A stretch of DNA of 64,000 bases from assembly GCA_007570785.1 (NCBI GenBank), contig ML660201.1, forward strand, positions 39,922,588-39,986,587, given 5' to 3'. Below, piece after piece: positions 27,701 through 42,700 of the stretch; position 1 is the first letter of the stretch, and the number at the start of each line of letters is the position of its first letter. The DNA is from Antilocapra americana (lineage: Eukaryota; Chordata; Mammalia; Artiodactyla; Antilocapridae). The translations under genes were made by a program, and so were the position numbers. The notes under the pieces are model-generated. The model made no database searches and was not told where the DNA came from. It saw only the letters and a list, made by a program, of their open reading frames with translations.

Positions 27701-30700
27701 AAGTGGGGCTGACCCTTGGCCTGTCTGGCTGCAATGCTGTGACTCGTGCAGTGGTTGCCAGTGCCCTGGTGGGCATGGCATTTCCTGGTGCGGCTGATGT
27801 GCGTCTGGGCAGTGCACCTGCTTCAGGCTCATTGTGGCTGGGGCAGCCTCTCTCTGTGTTTGGCCATGTAGCCTGGTGGTGCACAGTTGTTGGGGGCCCT
27901 CCCATGGCCAGGGCAAGCCCCCAGCATTACCAGGCTAGAGGGAGAGTTCCTAAATGGCACTTGCTGGTGATCCTCACAGTGGTGCCACCAGCATCTCTGT
28001 CCCCAGGGCGAGTCCCAGAGGCCTCCTGACTCTCTGGCAGGCTCTCCAAAATCAGCAAGCGGGTCTGACACAGGTGCCTCTCAAACTTTTGCCTCTTTGC
28101 TGGGACTTGGACCATGTGAGCTTCTGCCTGTACCCTTTAAGAGCATAGTCTTTGTTTCGTATAACCCTCTGTCTCTCCTGAATGGAAGCCCAACTGGCTT
28201 GCAAAGCCAAACATTCTGGAGGCTTGTCTCCCCAGTGCAAGACCTCCAGGCAGGGGAGGCCAAAGTGAGTCTTAGACCCCGTGCTCCTTGGAGAGGAACT
28301 CTGCAGTTGTAATGTCTTTTCATTTGTGTGTCACTGACCTCAGGGTTTGGTTTCTGACTGCATTGCATCTCCACCCCTTCTACCTATTTCAGTGTCATTC
28401 CTTCTTTGCCCATCGGAGGAGGTGAGTTCAGGGTCTTACTACACTACCATCTTGATCCCACTCCTCCTCCATAGCTTTTATGGATTTATATTACCTCAGT
28501 GGCTGAGAGACTCAATACAGTGTTGATTAGAAGTATTATGGGTGTGCTTATGTTGTTCCTGATTGTAAAGGAAATGTTTTAATGTCAGTATCAAAAGTGA
28601 TGAAGTAAGTGTTTTTGTTGAGTGTTTTTTTATTTCCACATGGTTATATTTTGGTATTTGGGTGCAGGCTTTTTTCCCATTTATGCTATGTATGTGTATA
28701 TATAGCTGTATATTATGTTATACTACATATTTCTCCATATAATTATAGAATAAACATGACTTTGTATTTCTATAATACTTTGATAGTTTTAATTATTGTA
28801 GTTCTAGCATATACTTTAATATCTTACAGAATATTTACCACCACCCCTCCTTTTTTCACTCTTATAGTTTTCTTGGCTATTTCTACACGTTTATTTGTGC
28901 AGATGAACTTCAGAATAATTTTGTTAGTTTCTCTCCCCTCCTGAATCTAACGCATTAAATATTAAATGGACTCATTACATATATTACACAGTTTCAAGAG
29001 TATGTGTATGAAAGTCAAGTGAGTGACCCAGTGTTGTTTCTCTTTTCATGATTAGGATTACATCCCTACAGTCTCTATCCTTTGCAACCCAGGAATGAGA
29101 GCACGTCATTGGAAGCAGTTATCGGAAATTGTCGGCTATGACTTAACTCCAGACTCCGGAACTACACTGAAGAAAGTTTTAAAATTAAACCTTGCACCAT
29201 ACTTGGACAAATTTGAAGTGATAAGTGCAGGTGCAAGCAAGGTAAATATGCGGATCACCTGAAATACCTTATTTGAAGAGTTCGTTTATTAAATAATCAT
29301 AGTTTTAGTTGTGGTTGAATGCATAGTTTGGGATAGCAGTGGGAGAAGCTGGGGAAGAGTGGTAGAAGGCCACTCGTATTTTTACCCCACAGTCTTCTAT
29401 ATGATTCCCTTGTCCTGAATCCAGAGTAGAAATGGTTCCTTTGGCCTCTTCTTCATTCTGCCACACTCTGATGTGCATGGATGATATGCTAGTCTTGACA
29501 TGTGTTTTTCCATTAAGAATGGAAATGGACGCCTGTGTATGTGGCATGTGGCGTGTATGTATTCTAGGCAGAGTAAGTATGTCCCTGTAGTCTTCTTGAG
29601 TACACTGAGAACATCTTCAGACTGTAGACTGCAAGAAGGCACCTCAGGGAAAATCTAGCAGGTCTTTCATTCTGTTGTCTGTTTTGATACTGACAACTTT
29701 GAAAATAAGTGAATTTTTAAAAGCTACATTATCATTCACCATAGGAATTGTATAGTTATTTAAAACCTTTTCTAACTTAAAGACAGTTGCAGAATATCTT
29801 ACAAAAATGCACCAAATGCTTACTGAATTCACTAGGGAAAGTCCATACATACAGTAAATAATTCATCATCCCATTCTTTCTTTTTCTTCCTGTTTAGGAA
29901 TTTTCATTAGAGAAAGCCATGCATACAATGATGGGAACTTGGGATGATATTGCTTTTCATATAAGTTTATATCGTGATACTGGAGTCTGTATTCTTTCTT
30001 CAGTAGACGAGATTCAGGCTCTCCTTGATGATCAAATTATAAAAACTCAGACAATGAGAGGCTCACCGTTCATCAAACCATTTGAAAAGGAGATCAAGGT
30101 TTGTTAAATATGATAGTCAACTCCTGGTCATTTATAAAGATTGCAATTTATTACATATTTACTCTTGTGGGAATAAATAAATTTGTTGGATAGCTTTGTT
30201 GAAATAAAGGAACAGATACCTACCTTGAAATTAATGTGAAAATATATAGAACAGATGAGACATTAACTCTAATGATTTTGAAAAGAACAAATGATGTTTT
30301 ATTAAGAAAAATCTTCTCCAATGACAGTGATAGATTTGGAAAGAAAACAGTTGGTATTATTTAATCTAACGTGAGATAGCGTAGGTCCCGTTTCATGGTA
30401 TATTCTTGTAACTTATAGCAAAGTACTATATACTATACTTTATGTTTGAGAACTAGCTCGAGACCCCTTTAGAATAATTAATGAATTATTTTCCACTTAA
30501 GGAGAACAAGTGATATTTGAGACTAAGATTATTTAATGTCATATCCTTATAGTTGATGTGGGTAAATACAGAAAGCAAATAAATTATAATAACTAGGAGC
30601 TTTAGTCTCAATATTCTAATTGGAGACTATATAAAGTGGAGAAAAAATCAACAACTGGATTTTCTCCCTATTATTTATTGACTTCTAGATATGTGCCAGA

Positions 30701-33700
30701 TACTACTCTAGGAGCTTTACATTTATTAACTCGTTTAATCGTTTAATCCGCAGGGCTGACAACCAGGCTAGGCACATTATCATCAGTATTCATAGATAAG
30801 GAAACCAAGGACAGAAAGTTTTCCCAAGTTCACACAGCTAATAAATGACAAAGCTGAAATTCAAAGTAAAGCAGTCTGGCTTTAATCTAAGCATAGTGTC
30901 TTTATGCAGCACCTTAGCTTTGAATATTTGGAGAAGACAAGAGTTGTGTTCTTCTAAAAGGACAAAACGCTGCACATCTTCCCTTGAGTCAGGCCAACTT
31001 AATCCTTTCCTGATAAGATGTCTTTTGCAAGTACTTCTTCTTTGACAATGAAGAATTTATAAGACACATTTGAAAGCTCTCTTAGAGGTTTTCAAACAAA
31101 AATGTGAGGCCAATCTCCTGATATATAGGATCTTAGGCCATAGATTGAAGAATCAAAGAGAGATTATTATATACATGATCCTTGGCTAAGGAAATATCTA
31201 ATGGATTCTTGGAGATGTGTGGTAATAAGATCCCCCCCCCTCCAAATTGTGTTGATGGAGAGCAAATTGTGTTGACATTTTTCAACGTGGCACTAATGAC
31301 ATTTTGGGGTAAATAATTGTGGGAGTTGTCCTGTATTTAGCAGCATCCAAGACCTTTGTCCACTTGATATAAGTAGAACCCTCACCCAACTAGTTGTGAC
31401 AAATGAAAATGCCTCCAGACATTGTGAAATGTCCTTTGGGGTGAGGGCAAAATAGCCCCTAGGTTGATAACCATTGGTGTGAGGCAGGATATAGTCCTGG
31501 ATGTTTTTTAAACTTGAGACAGTTCACCTAGGGATTAGGAAATTGGTCTAAATAACTATAGTCATTTGCAGTTGTGAGTTCAATGATTTAGGAAAACTTC
31601 AGACCTCCTAGTTTTTCAAAGCCAGTGTAAGAAAACCACAAGGGACTGTGAGCTGTTTTGTGCTGATTCAAAAATAACAATGAATTTTAAATGCATAGCC
31701 TTTGTTATAATTTGTAGGTTTCCTTCAATAACTGGAATTCAGTATACTATGCTTTCCATTAAGGCCTGGGAGGACCGTTTGATTCGAATACAAGAAACGA
31801 TCGATGAGTGGTTAAAGGTACAAGCTCACTGGCTATACCTGGAGCCCATTTTTTGCTCTGAGGATATCATGCAGCAGATGCCAGAAGAAGGGCGCCAGTT
31901 TCAGACAGTAGACAGACACTGGAGGGATATCATGAAGTTTTGTGCGAAAGATCCAAAGGTGAAACATTTGTTTTCTCTCTTTCAAATAAAGGGGAACCTT
32001 TATTTCTGGCTATTACAAAAAGCATTTCACTTTTTTTTCCACCTACAGAAATAAAACCTACTCATTGTATACAAACTGGAAAGCTCAGGAAAATAAAAGG
32101 AAGCATAAACAATTTTACTCTTCAATTCTTAAGATACACTATTCATAACCCTTTAATATGTATAGTGGAGCTGCTTGAAATGTTCATTTAACTTACTTGG
32201 CTTCTAGAACTCATACTCCATGCTTCCTCTTGTAAACAGTAAAGGGGGACTTACTTGGTGGTCCAGAGGCTAGGACTCCAGGCTTCCAACACAGGGCGCC
32301 TGAGTTCGACCCCAGGTCAGGGAACTAGATCACAACTAAGATCAAATAAATAAATAAATCACAACTACGGCCAAATAAATAAATAAAAATAAATATTTAG
32401 GAAAAAATAGTAAAATAAAATGAAGAAAGCCAGAGGGTGGGGCGGGAAAGAGAGAGAGAGAATCAATATGAATGAATATGAGTCATGCGGGTAACTCACC
32501 TGACATTCTACTCAGTGACTCTGTGTGCTTGGGACGATGGGAAAAAGGGTCAGCAGTTCTCTCAGTTGGTCTCACTTGCTATGTGTCTCTCCTAGTGACT
32601 ATAGCTCCCTGTTGGATGTGATTTTAATGGTGAAAGGCAGACCATGCATTTTTCATGCTTATGCTGCTGCTAAGTTGCTTCAGTCATGCCCGACTCTGTG
32701 CGACCCCATGGACGGCAGCCCACCAGGCTCCCCCATCCCTGGGATTCTCCATACACATAGATATATATGCACTTTTAAAAAGAATCTCGCTTTCAACTTA
32801 ATAAGTAACAATTTATTTCAATGCTGGATGAAAAAGTAGCTGTGCTAGACTGTTGAGAATCAACAATACTAAAATTTATGTTTGAAAGACTTCCTTTATG
32901 TGTTGATTTTAGAACCTTTCTAAGACATTATTTCTTGGAGAACTGAAATCAGAATTTTTTTTTTCTACAAAGGGCTACATGGTAAATATTTTAGGCTTTA
33001 TAAGACTTACTGTGTATTTTATAACTACTCAATTCTGCTATTTGTAGCAAGAAAGCGGCCAAAGATAAAATGTAACTGAATGGATGTGTCCATGCAATAA
33101 TGTAACTGTTTATGGACACTGACATTTTCATGTGCCATGGGATGGTTTTCATCTTTTAATTTATTGAACCTTTTAAAAGTGTAAAAATAAGTTGTTTATA
33201 GTTGACAGCTGTAAATGTAAAAATTAAATCACAAACAAAACTAGCATATTCTTTCCATATCATTCAAAAGAATACAGGCAAAATGAAAATATGTATGAGA
33301 ATCATAATTTCTCATTTGCAACTATTAACTTTGGATAAGGATACTTAAGATTTACTGAATTTTAGTAGTTATACATTATGAAAAACTTCCTAATGATTTT
33401 CATAAGTCTTTTGACATCTTAACATTTTGACATAAAAGTTAATGTTAAGATCTTATCATTATATCTGGTGTATAAGTTCTGACCTGAATGAATGGGTCTC
33501 TTTTAGGTTCTTGCTGCTACTTCATTAACAGGTTTACTGGAAAAACTGCAGAACTGCAACGAACTTTTGGAGAAAATTATGAAAGGCCTTAACGCATATC
33601 TTGAAAAAAAACGACTTTTCTTCCCTCGGTATGATGAATAATCAATTGTGCTATTATTAAAGCATTTTCTGAGGTGTAATGAATTATAACTAAAACTTTT

Positions 33701-36700
33701 GTGTTTGAATGATTTTCCCTAGTTTTTTCTTCTTATCTAATGATGAAATGTTAGAGATTCTGTCAGAGACCAAAGATCCACTTAGAGTTCAGCCTCACTT
33801 GAAGAAATGCTTTGAAGGCATCGCTAAATTGGAGTTCCTTCCCAATCTGGATATTAAGGCCATGTATAGCTCTGAAGGTGAGCGAGTGGAGCTGATTGCA
33901 CTAATTTCCACGTCTGCAGCTCGAGGTGCCGTGGAAAAGTGGCTCATTCAAGTAGAAGATTTGATGCTTCGAAGTATTCACGATGTGATCGCTGCAGCCA
34001 GGCTGGTATGTTTCCTAGAATTTAATGTGTATCCTATATTCTGTAAATGCTTTTTTTTTTTAAGGAAATTTTTGAATGAGTACCAGTAAATTAACACTTG
34101 AGGGTCTTACTCTTTTAAGCCATTTATTATATTTTTTCTCTTTGTTCCTAATATTATTATTAAAGTGATAATGGTAGTAAGAATTGATAATAATGTGTGA
34201 TTAAATGCTCCAAAAAAAAAAGTTGCTGTGAGAAAGAATAATAAGGTATATCTAATTTGGAGTGGGGAAGGTAGGTTGCTAGCATTAGACTCTTAGAGAA
34301 AGCAAAATTGAAACCAAGACCCAAAGAGTAAGTAGGAATTAACCAAACAGAGAGCAAATGGAAGACCATCTAGGGTATCCTGTGTGAAGGCCCTGGGGTC
34401 AGAAAGAATCTGAGACATGGGTGTTAAAGGCATGATCTGGTTTACTTATTTCTGTTTACACTCAAACAATTATTTAAAAACTCATAATGAGATAAATATT
34501 AAAGGAGGATCTATAATATTTGAGAGAAATAGAACACTAGGCACTACATGTACCTCACTTAGGCTAATTCAATTAACCTGATCTTGAATGATAATAAATT
34601 TCAGTATATTTCTTCCTTTAGGACCACAAAGGAACAGTTGTATAGTAAAAATATCATTTTAAAAGGCACTGCAGGGTCTTCCCTTGTGGGTCAGTGGCTA
34701 AGACTGAGCTCCTAGTGCAGGGGGCCTGAGTTTAATCCCTGGTCAGGGAACTAGATCCATGCAGTCTCATAAGCTGCAACTTAAGTCTTGGCTCAGCCAA
34801 ATAAATATATGTTAAAAAAAAAAAGGCATTGCAGCTTTATATCCAGCAACTCACTTTGAGTAAGAATCCTTTTTCCTTCACCAAGAACCCTATGAGAATC
34901 ATCTTGCAGTGTCTGTTTTGTTCAGTTTCAAAGTTCTTGCAGATAAATCTTGACTTTTTCTCTCCATTTTCTATCTATGATTTCAAACAAGTTAAAGCAC
35001 AAAGGAAAGAATCAACATTATCCATGAAAGCATTTCCTTAATCCATGTAGAAATTTACCTTCTGTGTACCTAGCAATGGCTCATCCATTCTTTGAAACTT
35101 AGCCTTCTTTGAAACCTAGGTTAGTTTGTCATTTGCATTTATTAATAAATATTTATAAATATTATTATAAATATTATAAATGTTTGATACTTTAGAAATG
35201 TCATGGAGTTCCCTAGTGTGGTTCAGACAGTAAAGAATGACCTGGGTTCGATCCCTGGGTCAGGAAGATTCCCTGGAGAAGGGAATGGCTAGCCCCTCCA
35301 GTATTCTTGCCTGGAGAATTTCATGGACAGAGAAGCCTGGTGGGCCAAAGTCTGTGGGATTGCAAAGAGTCAGACAAGACTGAGCAATTAACACTTTGAC
35401 TTTCCTTATGCTTCCCTTGTGGCTCAGCTGGTAAAGAATCCGCCTGCAGTGCGGGAGACCTGGGTTCATCCCTGGGTTGGGAAGATCTCCTGGAGGAGGA
35501 AACAGCAACCCACTCCAGAATTCTGGCCTGGAGAATTCCATGATCTGTGCAGTCCATGGGGCACAGAGTCGGACACAACTGAGCGACTTCACTTTCACTT
35601 TCATCCTTATGCTTAATATTCTTATCTCGAAGATGGTCTCATTGTATTAAAAATATAGTTTCCAAGGAAATCCCTGGTGGTCCAGAGGTTAGAACTTGGT
35701 GCTTTCACTGCCGTGCTCTGGGTTCAATCCTTGGTCAAGGAACTAAGATCCCACAAGCTATGCAACACAGTCAATAAATATATAAATATGTGTATACACA
35801 TGGGTATAAATTCTATTAGTATTAACTTTATACTTTGCTCTGCATTTGTTTCTTTTTTTTTCAGTTTTTAATTTGGTTCTGTTATCATTTACTTTAGACA
35901 TAAGTTATTTTAAAAATTTTATTTATTTTTATTTTTCAATTGTTGGAAAATTGCCTTAAAATCCATTGGTTTGTGCTGTACGACAACATGAATCAGTCAT
36001 TATATTTGTATCTCCTTCCTCTTGAGCCTCCCACTTCTCCTCCCATCTCACTGCTCTAGGTCATCACAGAGCACCAGGTGGCAACAAGTTATTTTTAAAA
36101 AGACTACTCCTCAAATAAATCCACGTTAATGCATTTTGAACATAAAAATTTTTATAAGAAATGAAAATATACTTTGAACTCAGCATAGATTGTTCAATCG
36201 TGTATCACTTAACAAATATATAATTGTTCAAATTATATACAATGGTCATACAAGTTTTTAGAAAAACTATGGATAATAATACAAGGGGGTTCTAGCTACT
36301 GAGTCGGTCTAGCTACAAGATGGTATAGTCTTCTTTTCAGTTAAATCTTGGCATCAATATACATAAATTGTTAGATTGATTTATTTTTTAACTTTAATAA
36401 ACCCTCATATCTCATTATAATAGAAGTAATGTGTATATTATGTAGAAAAGTGACAACTCCCCACAGCAAAGAAACATAAAAATCCTATGGAAAATAGCTT
36501 CCTGAAGAATCAACAATCAGATCCTTTCAGAGATAACTGATTATTGACATATGGGTGCTCATCTTTCTATTCTTTTATCAATAAACAAATATTTTAAAAA
36601 TATGACTTGTAAACAAATTTCAGATCTTTTAAATAGTCATCTAAAATTTTTCATGAATATATTCTAGCCTACAAATGTAACCAATGTCATACTTACTTAT

Positions 36701-39700
36701 TGTTAATCATTAAGCTTTTTCCTCTTGTCACCTTTTAAACTTAGAAATACACTTTAATTATTCAGGCTTATCCAGAATCTGCAAGAAGAGACTGGGTTCG
36801 AGAGTGGCCTGGCCAGGTTGTACTTTGTGTTTCTCAAATGTTCTGGACCTCTGAGACACAGGAAGTTATAAGTGATGGAACAAAGGTAAAGCATTATTTT
36901 AAATAACATTCTTTTCTACATGCTATTTTTTTTTAGTTAGCTTATTTATCATTTTTAAGGGCAATCTTCCCCCACTTTCTACATGTAGTATTAAAATTGC
37001 ACAATTATTTAAAAATTTGTTTTTAATTTTTATTGTTCATAGACAAAAGTTACTCTGTTCTAGAATTCACTTTTATACTGAGCTATATGGTGAAGTCAGA
37101 ATCATTTTGTTAAAGAGTAAATGTATAAAATGCACACTTTTATTACTATATAACATTAGTTTAATTGCTTTTTTATTTTGTAGGGATTAAAGAAATACTA
37201 TAAGGAACTTCAGAATCAACTAAATGATATTGTGGAGCTGGTAAGAGGAAAACTGTCAAAGCAGACCAGGATTACTCTGGGGGCTTTGGTCACTATTGAT
37301 GTCCATGCTAGAGACGTAGTCATGGACATGATTGACACGGGTATGTGACTTTCTTTTAACATTGAAGATGAAATATCGATAGTTTCTAGAGACAAGAACT
37401 TACACTGTATGCTTTTTCTCTCTCAGCAGAATTTATTTTATATGATCTTTTCTATAAATTAGAAAATGTGAATTATTTTAATATTAATACTTGTAAAAGA
37501 TGATAAAATACCTAGTTTTCAAATTATTTTCATTTCAGGATTATGTGTCTTGTTTTACTGTATTCCTTCCAGGCGTCTCACATGATACAGATTTCCAGTG
37601 GCTTGCTCAGCTTCGATATTATTGGGAACATGACAATGCTCGCGTTCGTATCATTAATTGCAACGTAAAATATGCTTATGAATATCTTGGTAACTCACCT
37701 CGACTTGTCATTACTCCTCTAACTGACAGGTGTTACAGAACATTGGTACGTGTTTAAATTATTTTAATTTACACATTATAGATTACTGTTTGGTTTGGTG
37801 TCATATTTTCTTGTCCAAATTTACCATGGCTACCTCCATTTCATTCTCTTGTCTATATAGTTGACCATAGCTATCCTCTCCTAATCCCAAATTCCCTTCA
37901 TGTGAAGTTATAATAATGAATATTTACTTTCGAGTGCTTTAGTAGAATATGAGTGTGTTTGAATTCTAATGTTTGAAAGTCATGAGCCACTCCCTTTGGG
38001 GATAATTAGAAAAAGGAAGGTACTGGAGATTTAAAGAAAAAGCCAGAGCTTCAGAAAATGGCATCAGTTTTTTTCAGTGGAGCTCTGGGAGAAATGACAG
38101 GAAGATGAAGTAAGTACATTTGAACCTTTGAACTCCAAGTTAGTGTTGTTGAATAGGAGAGGGAGAGCTGAAGTGTAAGCCCGTGATGCTGAGGGCTGTC
38201 CTTGTTAGGAAGCTATGGAAGATAAAGCCATGACTACAAAACAAACAAACAGAATACCTCTGGGAATAGTGTTGTCAGATAAAATACAAGACTTTCAGGT
38301 TAATTTGAATTTCAAATGAGTGAAAAATTTGTTAGTAGAAGTATGTCCTGTATTACATGAGCATACTTATACTAACAAATTACCCATTGTTTATCTGATT
38401 TTCAAATTTAACTGGGCATCCTGTATTTTTATTTGCTGAATCTGGCAACCCTATCTGGGCATTAGGAGGAGCCTCAAGAAACAACCTAGAGGAGCAAGTT
38501 GGGTTGGGAGGTAGGACGGAGGTTCAAGAGGAAAGGGACGTATGTATACCTATGACTGAATCATGTTGGTATATGGCAGAAACTAACAAAATATTGTAAA
38601 GCAATTATCCGTCAATTAAAAAAAAAAGAAATACCAATCCACTCGTACTAAGTTAAAGTGTCTTTGAGTTTTCTGTAAGCAGAGATAAAACGGGGATTAT
38701 TGGGCAAATTATTGTCTAGGGAATCAGTAAAAGCCTCTAAGAAAATGAGGATAGCAGAGGCGGGAAGCTAAGCAAGGACGTGGTTTCTGTGGATGTACGA
38801 CCTAGCCTGATTTCACGGGTAGCTTTGAAGAATGAATGGCATCACAGACATACTTCACTTTAAGGCAGAGAGGTCTAACTTTCTGTCTTTTTATTGTCAC
38901 CGGCTATGGGTCCCTCCTGAGGCTAGGGGTGTGAATAAGCACTCAGATGTTTATGAATGAGTGAGCTCCTGACTGGGGGCAAATCTCAGGAGACAAGAAC
39001 AGTTGTGAGCCAGTTTTAGATGACACCCATAGCAATTGGAAGGACAGAAGCAACGACCAGTAAAAGAATCTGAGTACGACTGTAGTGCATCTGTGATAAA
39101 ATGTTTCACCAAATCCTCTTTCTCAAGAAGCTACTTGAAGGCCAGACCATGTCTGTCTTGTCCTCTGCTCTAGTGGTGGACAAATACATAAGGTACTCCC
39201 TAGGATTTGTTGAGTAAATGAATCTCAAGCTGCTGTGTCCGGTTTCAGAGCTCACTGAAGTGAGCTGTGAATATTTGTAAGGTGGACCCTAACAACTTTG
39301 AGGTATAAAATCAAAGTCACATTAAACACTTGTATACAATACTAAAGACTGGAAAAATCTCCTACTATAGTTAATATTCATAGTAAAGGGAACATATTTA
39401 TAAGTATTTTTTTGGAAATTTTTATAAAGAAAGGAGAGACTGAGGTTTCTAGGAGTCACATTAATGGACATTAACAGTATAGCATTTACTATAAACTTAT
39501 GATGGGTAAAGTATCATTGATATTCCATTTATTTAATAAGCTGTCTCTGTTGTTTGATTTTAGTAAATGTGAAAATATTTAAGGTTTTCATAGGTCTATT
39601 CATTATTTTTAAAAATGTTTGGTTCCTTAGAGCAGTTTTAGGTTCACAGAAAAATTAAGCAGAAGGAACAGAGTTCCTGTATACTCCCTGCCCCTCCATA

Positions 39701-42700
39701 TATACAGTCTTGGCCCTTTAACCCTGTTTTATCTACAAGCAGTTAAGTTTCACAAACTCTCATAGTGTTTTTCATGAAACAAACTTTATAGTTAGAGAGA
39801 GTTGACTGTACCTTGTATGCTTCTAGAAATTTCCAGCCATTGTTATAGTCACTGTGCGGACTCACAAAGAATTCAGATACTGCTGATGTTACTTTTAAGG
39901 AACTTAAAAACTAATTTGGGGATGGGGGGAATGTACTTAGTTAACCGTAATGTAAGTGGTATTGAACTATGTTCATTTGCCTAACTCATCACAGCAAGCC
40001 AAAAGCTGAAATGCTGCGGTTTGCAGCAGAGAAAGTGTTTATTCACAGAGCAGCTAAGCAAGGAGACAGGAAAACAACTTAGATCTCCCTCCTTGAAGGC
40101 GAAGGGCTCAGAGTATCCATGGAATAAAGCTGAAGTATGGGAAGCATGGGGAGGCTGTTGTCGCTCTGCTCGCAAGCAGCCAGGCCACAGGCTTTCTCAT
40201 AGGAGCAAAGCTCAGAAAGAAAGCTTGCTCTGAGGGTGGAGTTTTTGGCCTCTGACATCAAAAAGTCACTGAGCTGAAACATACCCCTGTCCAGATGAAG
40301 GATTGGTGGTCTTAACCCTTTTAATCAGCTCAAGCTTGATTTGACACAGAAAACTCCAGATTTGTAAAAAAAAAAAAAACTTGAGCAACCACCCCAGTGC
40401 CCAGGCTACACTTGGAGGATACACCAGCTTATATAAAAACACTAGGCAAAGGCAGGTCACAGTTTACCATGCATCAGCGGATAACTGGTACTACTCTGGG
40501 TTTTACAATGAAGGTGATACTGCTAGTAAGAGAAATACAGAGTGGCGCTATGGGGATGGAGAAAATGAAGAACATACCAAGAGTGGAATGCAGCAGCCAG
40601 GGTGAAGCAGAGACAAAAGTATATAGTAGGGCATCTCTTCATTTTCCCACTAATGGGCCTTCATGTATTACCCTCAGTTTTTGGTGTTTTGTCTCTTTGC
40701 AGCTAGCTATCAAGATTGCCATAACTGGTCTCTACAACCATTTCTGTAAGCACTTTTTTTTAAATGACATTATTTTTAATGTTTATTTCTTCATTTTTGG
40801 TGTGCTACACAAGCTTTTTCTCTAGTTGGGGTAAGTGGGGACTATTCTCTAGCTGCAGCGCACGAGCTTCCCACTGGCGTTGGCGTCTCTTGTTGCAGAG
40901 CAGAGGCTTGAGGGCACTCAGGCTTCAGAAGCTGAGGCTCCCGAGCTCTAGAACACAGGCTATAGTTGTGGTGCGTGGGCTTACTTGCTCTGAAGCATGC
41001 GGAATCTTCCCACATCAGGAATCACTGGCGTGCCTCCTGGATTGGCAGGCAGATTCTTTACCTTTGAGCCACCAGGGAAGCCCTCCATAATTAAAGCTCT
41101 CCTTTTAATTAAACTTTCCTGATCAAATGTTAATACTTCAAGGCTGGATTCTCTTTGTTTTTAAAAAGGAAAATAGAATACATATGAAGTATTAGACAAT
41201 GCAGAGATTTTCATACATTTTAACTTTTTTTAGATCCTTTCAGTTCAGTTCAGTTGCTTAGTCATGTCCAACTCTTTGTGACCCCATGAACCGCAGCACG
41301 CCAGGCCTCCCTGTCCATCACCAACTCCCAGAGTCAACCCAAATCCATGTCCATCAAGTCAGTTATGCCATCCAACCATCTCATCCTCTGTTGTTCCCTT
41401 GTCCTCCTGCCCTCAATCTTTCCCAGCATCAAGGTCTTTTCCAGTGAGTCAGCTCTTCACATCAGGTGGCCAAAGTATTGGAGTTTCAGCTTCAACATCA
41501 GTCCTTCCAATGAACATCCAGGACTGATCTCCTTTAGGGTGGACTGGTTGGATCTCCTTGCAGTCCCAGGGACTCTAGAGTCTTCCTCAACACCACAGTT
41601 CAAAAGCATCAATTCTTCGGCACTCAACTTTTTTTATAGTCCAACTCTCACATCTATATATGACCACTGGAAAAACCATAGCCTTGACCAGATGGACCTT
41701 TGCTGACAAAGTAATGTCTCTGCATTTTAATAGGCCGTCTAGGTTGGTCATAACTTTCTTTCCAAGGAGTAAGAGTCTTTTAATTTCATGGCTGCAATCA
41801 CCATCTGCAGTGATTTTGGAGCCCAGAAAATTGAAGTCAGCTACTGTTTCCACTGTTTCCCTATCAATTTGTCATGAAATGATGGGACTGGATATCATGA
41901 TTTTAGTTTTCTGAATGTGGAGCTTTAAGCCAACTTTTTCACTCTCTTCTTTCACTTTCATCAAGAGGCTTTTTAGTTCCTCTTCACTTTCTGGCCATAA
42001 GGATGGTGTCATCTGCATATCTGAGGTTATTGATATTTCTCCCAGCAATCTTGATTCCAGCTTGTGCTTCCTCTAGCCCACCCAGTGTTTCTCATGATGT
42101 ACTCTGCATATAAGTTAAATAGCATGGTGACAATATACAACCTTGATGTACTTCTTTTCCTATTTGGAACCAGTCTGTTGTTCCATGTCCAGTTCTAATA
42201 GTTGCTTCCTGACCTGCATACCGATTTCTTAAGAAGCAGGTCAGGTGGTCTGGTATTCCCATCTCCTTCAGGATTTTCCACAATTTATTGTGACGCACAC
42301 AATCAAAGGTTTTGGCATAGTCAATAAAGCAGAAATAGATGATTTTCTGGAACTCTCTTGCTTTTTTGATAATCCAGTGGATGTTGGCAATTTGATCTCT
42401 GGTTCCTCTGCCTTTTCTAAAACCGGCTTGAACATCAAGAAGTTCACGGTTCACGTTTTGCTGAAGTCTGGCTTGGAGAATTTTGAGTATTACTTTACTA
42501 GCATGTGAGATGAGTGCAATTGTGTGGTAGTTTGAGCATTCTTTGGCATTGCCTTTCTTTGGGATTGGAATGAAAACTGACCTTTCCCAGTTGTGGCCAC
42601 TGCTGACTTTTCCAAATTTGCTGGCATATTGAGTGCAGCACTTTCACAGCATCGTCTTTCAGGATTTGAAATAGCTCAACTGGAATGCCATCACCTCCAC

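Noticed and set aside
27567..28374. Cluster of overlapping open frames on both strands in a GC-rich stretch
   Set aside because: The stretch is the 5' leader of the antisense L1. Frames in all phases follow from base composition; none has splice context or family resemblance.
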